Shown here: positions 61,735 to 64,000 of the stretch, piece by piece
How positions within the stretch are numbered: position 1 is the first letter of the stretch
How the letters are laid out: each line of letters begins with the position of its first letter
Assembly: GCA_019747875.1 (NCBI GenBank)
Contig: JAIEQI010000032.1
Location: 1 to 64,000 of the forward strand
Reading direction: 5' to 3'
Origin: Candidatus Obscuribacterales bacterium
GTDB taxonomy: Bacteria > Cyanobacteriota > Vampirovibrionia > Obscuribacterales > Obscuribacteraceae
DNA: 64,000 nt
Position numbers and translations under genes: made by a program
Notes under the pieces: generated by a model
Database searches by the model: none
Seen by the model: the letters and a program-made list of their open reading frames with translations, nothing else
What the model was told of the DNA's origin: nothing

Positions 61735-63858
61735 CTAAGAGGCTTTCTTCTCTTGGATTGGAACTATGAATGCGCGACCGCTGTGTCGCAGTGAGGAACC
61801 TCCTACGTCGCGTGTGACGAACTGGCGCTGACCGGAGCTGTTTTCCCAGATCTGTCTTCCCAGTCCAATACCGATGTGGCTGCCTGTTTCTTTGTTGACG
61901 GGCACGTATAGCTGTCCGCTGGCAATGGCTTCGTTCATTGACACTTCACGCCATCCGCGGCGACGCATATCTTGCATCGTGTTGGTCACGGCTAGATTGG
62001 TGTTGATTTCTACGCCCATGCGTTGAAGCGCTCTGGTCACAGCAATTGCGCAGCCTTTGTTACCGTATTCGGTGGCACCGGCTGCTTCGCGCCAGAACTG
62101 TTCGCCGACCATTTTGTTGAGACTTTCAGCGGCTTGGCGCATGTTCTCAACATAGACGACTGGTCCTGATCCATTGCGTGCATTTTCCTGCATGCGATAT
62201 GCCTGGCGCGCGCTTTCGACAAATCTGCGGTAGTCTGCGTTGCCTTCAGCTTCTTCCTTCGAGACGTTGCGTCCGAGGACGAAGGAGAGTGCGACGCGGC
62301 CCGGGTCTGCATTGCCGGTTTCGCCAGGCTTGACTCCATTCGATTGATCCATAGCAATCTTGGAGATAGTGTGGCTGGCTGCCAGTTCTTGAACTTTGTC
62401 GGGAAGCATTTGTGAAACCATTTGCTTCATCTCGTCTTCCGTTCCTTCTCCATTTTTCATTTTTTGGAGGAACGGATCGAGATCCTTATCATTGCCACTG
62501 GCTTGAGCAGCTTTGATTGAATCTCTCATTTTCTTGAGATTCTTGGCCTGGTCTGGAGTGAGCTTGCCTTGCTTGATCAACTCAGCGATCTGGTCGTCGG
62601 TAAGTCCAGACATCCAGTTATTGAGTTGGTCATAAGTCATGCCGTAGCGACCGACGCCCCATCCGCGATCGCCGCGCTTGCTGACGTAGTCGTATGGTTT
62701 TTGCTCACCACGGCTGGTGTAGCTGGCGATGGTATCTTTCATCGCTTGCATACGCTGAGCTTCGTCAGGGATGCGCTTCACCGGTGGTGTCATGTTGTCG
62801 ATGTCGCTGCGCGGAACATTTGATCCCGTTGACGGACCATCAGTTATGCGGCGCGTGTCTTGCATGGTGCGACCCGCCTTCTCAGGCAGTCCGCTAGCTG
62901 GATTGATTTGAGTTTCAGGAGATTTTTGCTCCGGATTCTCAAGGTTCTTTTTAACGTCTTCAGGAAGTTGCGAATCACGCAGCAAGCCTTGTGAGTCGTC
63001 TATCTTCGTTTGAAGTTGTGGATTGCCTTGTTTCAGTTGAGCATCTAGATAAGTGTACAGCGCTCCGCCTGCGGCTTTCTGCTGGTCAGTGAGTTGTGTG
63101 CTGTCGCCATTGCGCTCATATTGAATGACGATTTCCTTCTGTCCAGTCTGCTTAGGATTGCTGAACATCTCGACAGTGCCATCTTTCTTGACGAGGAAAT
63201 CTGGCTTGGGTGCTTCTGTATCTTCTGGATTGGAAAGCGCTACTTTGATGGTTGGCGATTCGCCAGGCTGCAGCTTTTCCTTCGGCAATTGATCGCCGGC
63301 AGCAGTTTTGTCGATAATTGGGAACTGAAGCGGTTTTGCTTCGTTCTTCGTTTCTTGAGCCGGTGCGCCGACTTTGTTGTCGCTAGCCTTGTTTTGCTGT
63401 TCAACCAGGAATACGCGCGGCAAGCCTTCCGATTTAGGAGCCTTAAGCCCGTTGAGCTCTTGCTCAAGAGATGGTTGATCTTGCTTGCTTGTTAGCGTGC
63501 GTGCTTCCTGCTTCTGTTCTGCTTTGTGCGAAACGCGCTCTACCGGAGCCGGTTCGGTGCTGTGGAGCAGGCGCTCTCTAGAATTTCCATGATCTTTTGC
63601 TCTGGCGCTGACTTTGTGTTCACCAGCGTCTGATGATGAAAGCGAAAGACGTGCAATGTGCAGCGGTGCGGGGGAGCTGCTGGTGGTGGATCTCTCCGAG
63701 CTGGAATGGCTCGACAGTGAACGTGTGGCTTCACCGTGCAGAGAGGAGGAATAGTTGCTAAAACGACTGGAAAGAGTGGACTCGCCGCGGGACTCGCGTC
63801 CGCCTTCGACTGAGCGTTTTCCGCCGTCTCCAACCTGTGGGATAGCGTCTTGCGACAT
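61735..63858 (-). CDS. Long disordered protein with an NlpC/P60-like C-terminal domain
   Basis: A 707-residue protein. The first about 350 residues are low complexity and highly charged or Ser/Gln/Pro-rich (RFSNYSSSLHGEATRSLSSH, KAEQKQEARTLTSKQDQPSL) with no signal peptide. About 360-560 are helical with a YDQLNNWMSGLTDDQIAELI-type module. The final 115 residues have YGNKGCAIAVTRALQRMGV (Cys near 602), GWREVSMNEAIASGQLYVPV and ETGSHIGIGLG (His near 662), the Cys-then-His layout of NlpC/P60 cell-wall amidases. A peptidoglycan amidase is inferred. RBS GGGGAG lies about 9 bp before the ATG. Confidence 0.7.
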   Translation of the reverse strand: MSQDAIPQVGDGGKRSVEGGRESRGESTLSSRFSNYSSSLHGEATRSLSSHSSSERSTTSSSPAPLHIARLSLSSSDAGEHKVSARAKDHGNSRERLLHSTEPAPVERVSHKAEQKQEARTLTSKQDQPSLEQELNGLKAPKSEGLPRVFLVEQQNKASDNKVGAPAQETKNEAKPLQFPIIDKTAAGDQLPKEKLQPGESPTIKVALSNPEDTEAPKPDFLVKKDGTVEMFSNPKQTGQKEIVIQYERNGDSTQLTDQQKAAGGALYTYLDAQLKQGNPQLQTKIDDSQGLLRDSQLPEDVKKNLENPEQKSPETQINPASGLPEKAGRTMQDTRRITDGPSTGSNVPRSDIDNMTPPVKRIPDEAQRMQAMKDTIASYTSRGEQKPYDYVSKRGDRGWGVGRYGMTYDQLNNWMSGLTDDQIAELIKQGKLTPDQAKNLKKMRDSIKAAQASGNDKDLDPFLQKMKNGEGTEDEMKQMVSQMLPDKVQELAASHTISKIAMDQSNGVKPGETGNADPGRVALSFVLGRNVSKEEAEGNADYRRFVESARQAYRMQENARNGSGPVVYVENMRQAAESLNKMVGEQFWREAAGATEYGNKGCAIAVTRALQRMGVEINTNLAVTNTMQDMRRRGWREVSMNEAIASGQLYVPVNKETGSHIGIGLGRQIWENSSGQRQFVTRDVGGSSLRHSGRAFIVPIQEKKAS

Positions 63859-64000
63859 GTGGATGAATCTCCCCGATGGACCGAATAAATACCCTAACGG
63901 TCAAATAATAGGGGAAAGACTAAATTAAAGTAAGGCCGCACGGTACGTAGGATTCCCACGCTTTTGATTATATTTCGATCTTTGGACGGCAATTGTCTAA

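Overview
The window looks like chromosome from a free-living bacterium with a diderm-style envelope. Many products carry signal peptides, one carries a twin-arginine signal, and there are TonB-, LolA- and SCP-like proteins. Base composition is moderate and fairly even. The long plant/cyanobacterial-type IspH, the heme genes with no photosynthesis genes nearby, the many large low-complexity secreted proteins and the paired serpins fit a non-photosynthetic relative of Cyanobacteria (Melainabacteria/Vampirovibrionia, Obscuribacter-like). That placement is inference from gene content. I saw no rRNA, tRNA or CRISPR array, and no intact insertion sequence.

Layout. Positions 1-834: a tandem array of 31-33 bp hairpin-forming units that runs off the left edge and is joined to a broken IS1595-type transposase. 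1157-4142 (minus): a FluG-type amidohydrolase next to a FluG/NodGS-type glutamine-synthetase homologue, plus a small membrane protein. 4277-9225 (plus): a coupled pair of exported proteins, an M48-like protein lacking its zinc motif, a saccharopine-dehydrogenase-like enzyme and a REC-HPt signalling protein. 9232-12821 (minus): an exported Memo-AMMECR1 fusion, a TonB-C-like protein and a FIST sensor. 12921-22800: APC permease, PAS protein, M28 peptidase, fumarase, a lysozyme-like protein, an NhaP-type antiporter and a duplicated EF-hand-like protein. 22932-26459 (minus): thioredoxin, alpha/beta hydrolase, DUF3592 and SCP-domain proteins.

26612-34764 is the most interesting region. It is a tight seven-gene minus-strand operon: a Cys-nucleophile alpha/beta hydrolase, an enolase-superfamily enzyme, a GH3-type acyl-adenylating ligase, three extended SDRs and an Mpo1-like protein. 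It is divergent from a heme-oxygenase-like (HDO/TenA) gene, and the shared promoter region holds two copies of GGTAAAGTTAGC. I read it as a candidate undescribed pathway that activates, conjugates and tailors an acyl or amino-acid-derived metabolite.

34955-37293 (plus): LolA-like, ICMT-like and SRPBCC envelope or lipid proteins, closed by a clear terminator. 37435-39959: two tandem exported serpins. 40097-46963 (minus): GT87-like membrane glycosyltransferase, a small exported protein, then hemE, a protoporphyrinogen oxidase with a long disordered tail, and a Ppx/GppA-HD phosphatase. 47141-48280: exported TPR protein. 48353-52238: an overlapping three-gene periplasmic aldehyde oxidoreductase operon (PaoABC type). 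52400-63858: a large cysteine-protease-like protein, pteridine-reductase-like SDR, ispH, a small exported protein, an APH-fold kinase, an 803-residue protein with a long charged helix, and a 707-residue protein ending in an NlpC/P60-like domain. GC-rich palindromic elements lie between genes near 16980, 41350-41545 and 54700-54767. The first two overlap the longest possible reading-frame starts of neighbouring genes and probably make those starts spurious.
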